The translations under genes and the position numbers were made by a program. DNA of 64,000 nt from Myxococcales bacterium (GTDB taxonomy: Bacteria; Myxococcota; Myxococcia; Myxococcales; Myxococcaceae): positions 1-64,000 of the forward strand of contig JAUXRI010000134.1 in NCBI GenBank assembly GCA_030681895.1. Reading direction: 5' to 3'. Position 1 is the first letter of the stretch; each line of letters begins with the position of its first letter. The notes below the pieces were generated by a model. That model was given only the letters and a program-made list of their open reading frames with translations. It did not search any database and had not been told where the DNA came from. This document shows positions 63,275 to 64,000 of this stretch, in pieces.

Positions 63275-63739
63275 ATGCGCCTGCCGGCCGTCCTCACCTG
63301 GTGCCTCGCCGCTCACGCCTGGGCCGGTGACCTTCACACCCGCGACTATGCGGCGACCGTGAGCGGCGTGAAGCGGATGAAGGCCTTCACGTTCCCCGAT
63401 GCGCTCGCCAGGTTGTCCGATGAGAAGGCGGTTGCTCAGCGCGGCGGTCCCGCGTGCGAGCTGCGCCTCACGGTGAATGATCCATTCTTCAAAGACGTTC
63501 AGCTCGTCTACGCGAGCGAGCGGGCCTGCGAGAAGGTCAAGCGCGGCGCGAAGGTGATGGTGCAGTACCTGGGCCTCGCGACGTACGCCCAGTTCGTCTC
63601 GCTCCAGCTCGACGGTGTCTGGTACTCGTTGCCGCTCATGCGCCAGACCGCTGCGACGCTGCCCCGGCTTCGGGAGTGTCTCGACGGCGTGGATGGTGGC
63701 GCGCCGCACTGCTCGGTGTCGTCAGGGCCGCCCCTCTGA
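63275..63739 (+). CDS. Small exported hypothetical protein
   Basis: A 154-aa protein; GGGGG before the ATG at 63275 and signal MRLPAVLTWCLAAHAWA. Cys at PACELRL, ERACEKV, RECLDG and PHCSV could form two disulfides. The middle has FKDVQLVYASERACEK and VMVQYLGLATYAQFVSLQLDGVWYSL. No family was recognised. It starts 70 bp after the preceding gene on the same strand. Confidence 0.72.
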   Translation: MRLPAVLTWCLAAHAWAGDLHTRDYAATVSGVKRMKAFTFPDALARLSDEKAVAQRGGPACELRLTVNDPFFKDVQLVYASERACEKVKRGAKVMVQYLGLATYAQFVSLQLDGVWYSLPLMRQTAATLPRLRECLDGVDGGAPHCSVSSGPPL

Positions 63740-63778
63740 CGACGAGGTGGCTACGTCCGGGCCACGCGACCGTCGGCC

Positions 63779-63949
63779 ATGACGTACGCCCAGGACTCCG
63801 CGCGCATCCTGAATCGAGACCCGACCGACGCTGCTGTCATTCGAGTCGCTGTTCAGGGGCAACAGAGCTCGCCGTCGCCGCCGCCCCGCGCGCGCACCGA
63901 CATCGAGTCCGACGTCGTCACCAACAGCGGCCTCGCTTCGTTTCGGTGA
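63779..63949 (+). CDS. Possible small hypothetical protein (56 aa)
   Basis: The frame MTYAQDSARILNRDPTDAAV continues to RARTDIESDVVTNSGLASFR. Residue content is balanced and not the Arg/Pro-rich shadow type, but there is no SD and no homologue in mind. It fills part of the 260-bp end region. Confidence 0.28.
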   Translation: MTYAQDSARILNRDPTDAAVIRVAVQGQQSSPSPPPRARTDIESDVVTNSGLASFR

Positions 63950-63961
63950 AGGTGTTGCTTC

Positions 63962-64000
63962 TCAGCCCCTGAGCCACGCCGCCACCCCCAGGACCACGAG
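63962..64000 (-). CDS. C-terminus of a gene entering from the right edge
   Basis: Read on the minus strand the last 39 bases give LVVLGVAAWLRG and a TGA. The hydrophobic end is compatible with the tail of a membrane protein. Only 12 residues are in view, so the call rests on composition alone. Confidence 0.35.
   Translation of the reverse strand, partial: LVVLGVAAWLRG

Overview
The window reads as chromosomal DNA of a high-GC myxobacterium-like organism (Myxococcota). This is inferred from content, not from a marker gene: there is no rRNA, tRNA or housekeeping gene to place it. The signs are many secreted lipoproteins with Gly-rich or Asp-Ala-Gly linkers, MopE-type Asp/Cys motifs, an AgmX/TonB-like C-terminal domain, a Ser/Thr kinase with TPRs, EF-hand-like repeat proteins and a candidate sigma-54 promoter. 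No phage, insertion sequence, CRISPR array or integrase was seen. Most genes are short single-gene or two- to four-gene units on both strands, about half encoding exported proteins of unknown function.

Layout. 1-4,050: a left-edge lipoprotein with 129-bp tandem repeats, a GNAT-like protein and a Gly-linker lipoprotein. 4,050-7,640: an alpha/beta hydrolase divergent from an unidentified protein, then a three-gene operon of small exported proteins. 7,800-13,600: an EF-hand-like protein, an exported protein, a GH3-type adenylating enzyme, a pair of coiled-coil membrane proteins, a DUF2236 (MpaB/Lcp-type) protein and a small Lys-rich protein. 13,700-20,700: a ZU5-like lipoprotein, a FrnE/DsbA-like thiol lipoprotein with its partner, a hemolysin III homologue, a PAP2-desaturase fusion and a Blc lipocalin. 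20,800-22,700: an FNR-type iron-sulfur regulator, a Coa1-like membrane protein and a possible inactive caspase-fold lipoprotein.

22,800-32,640 is the most unusual part. Read right to left on the minus strand it holds an M49-like zinc peptidase lipoprotein, an ECF sigma factor, and a 1,804-residue protein that fuses a zinc anti-sigma domain to a membrane-anchored alpha-2-macroglobulin with an intact GCFEQ thioester; a further lipoprotein follows. The sigma and fusion genes overlap by 4 bp. The arrangement suggests that a surface protease trap reports directly to transcription.

32,700-46,700: an orphan CpaB-like lipoprotein, a 1,157-aa surface lipoprotein with a 27-bp minisatellite, a metzincin with two PPC domains behind a candidate sigma-54 promoter, a DUF2256-DUF3253 protein, a histone-tail-like DUF1851 protein, a TIM-barrel-like protein, an EF-hand-like Pro-rich protein with a strong terminator, a MopE-like lipoprotein, a dihaem cytochrome c and a PHB-depolymerase-type esterase. 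46,900-64,000: small basic/glycine-zipper proteins, tandem DUF4139 proteins, a Cys-rich exported protein, a kinase-TPR protein, a second EF-hand protein, a PQQ-propeller-like lipoprotein, Cu/Zn superoxide dismutase, a GMC oxidoreductase with a four-cysteine motif, and small exported proteins up to the right edge.

Start codons were chosen from Shine-Dalgarno (SD) sites, signal peptides and overlaps; where the choice is open the entry says so. Family names come from recognised motifs, not database searches.
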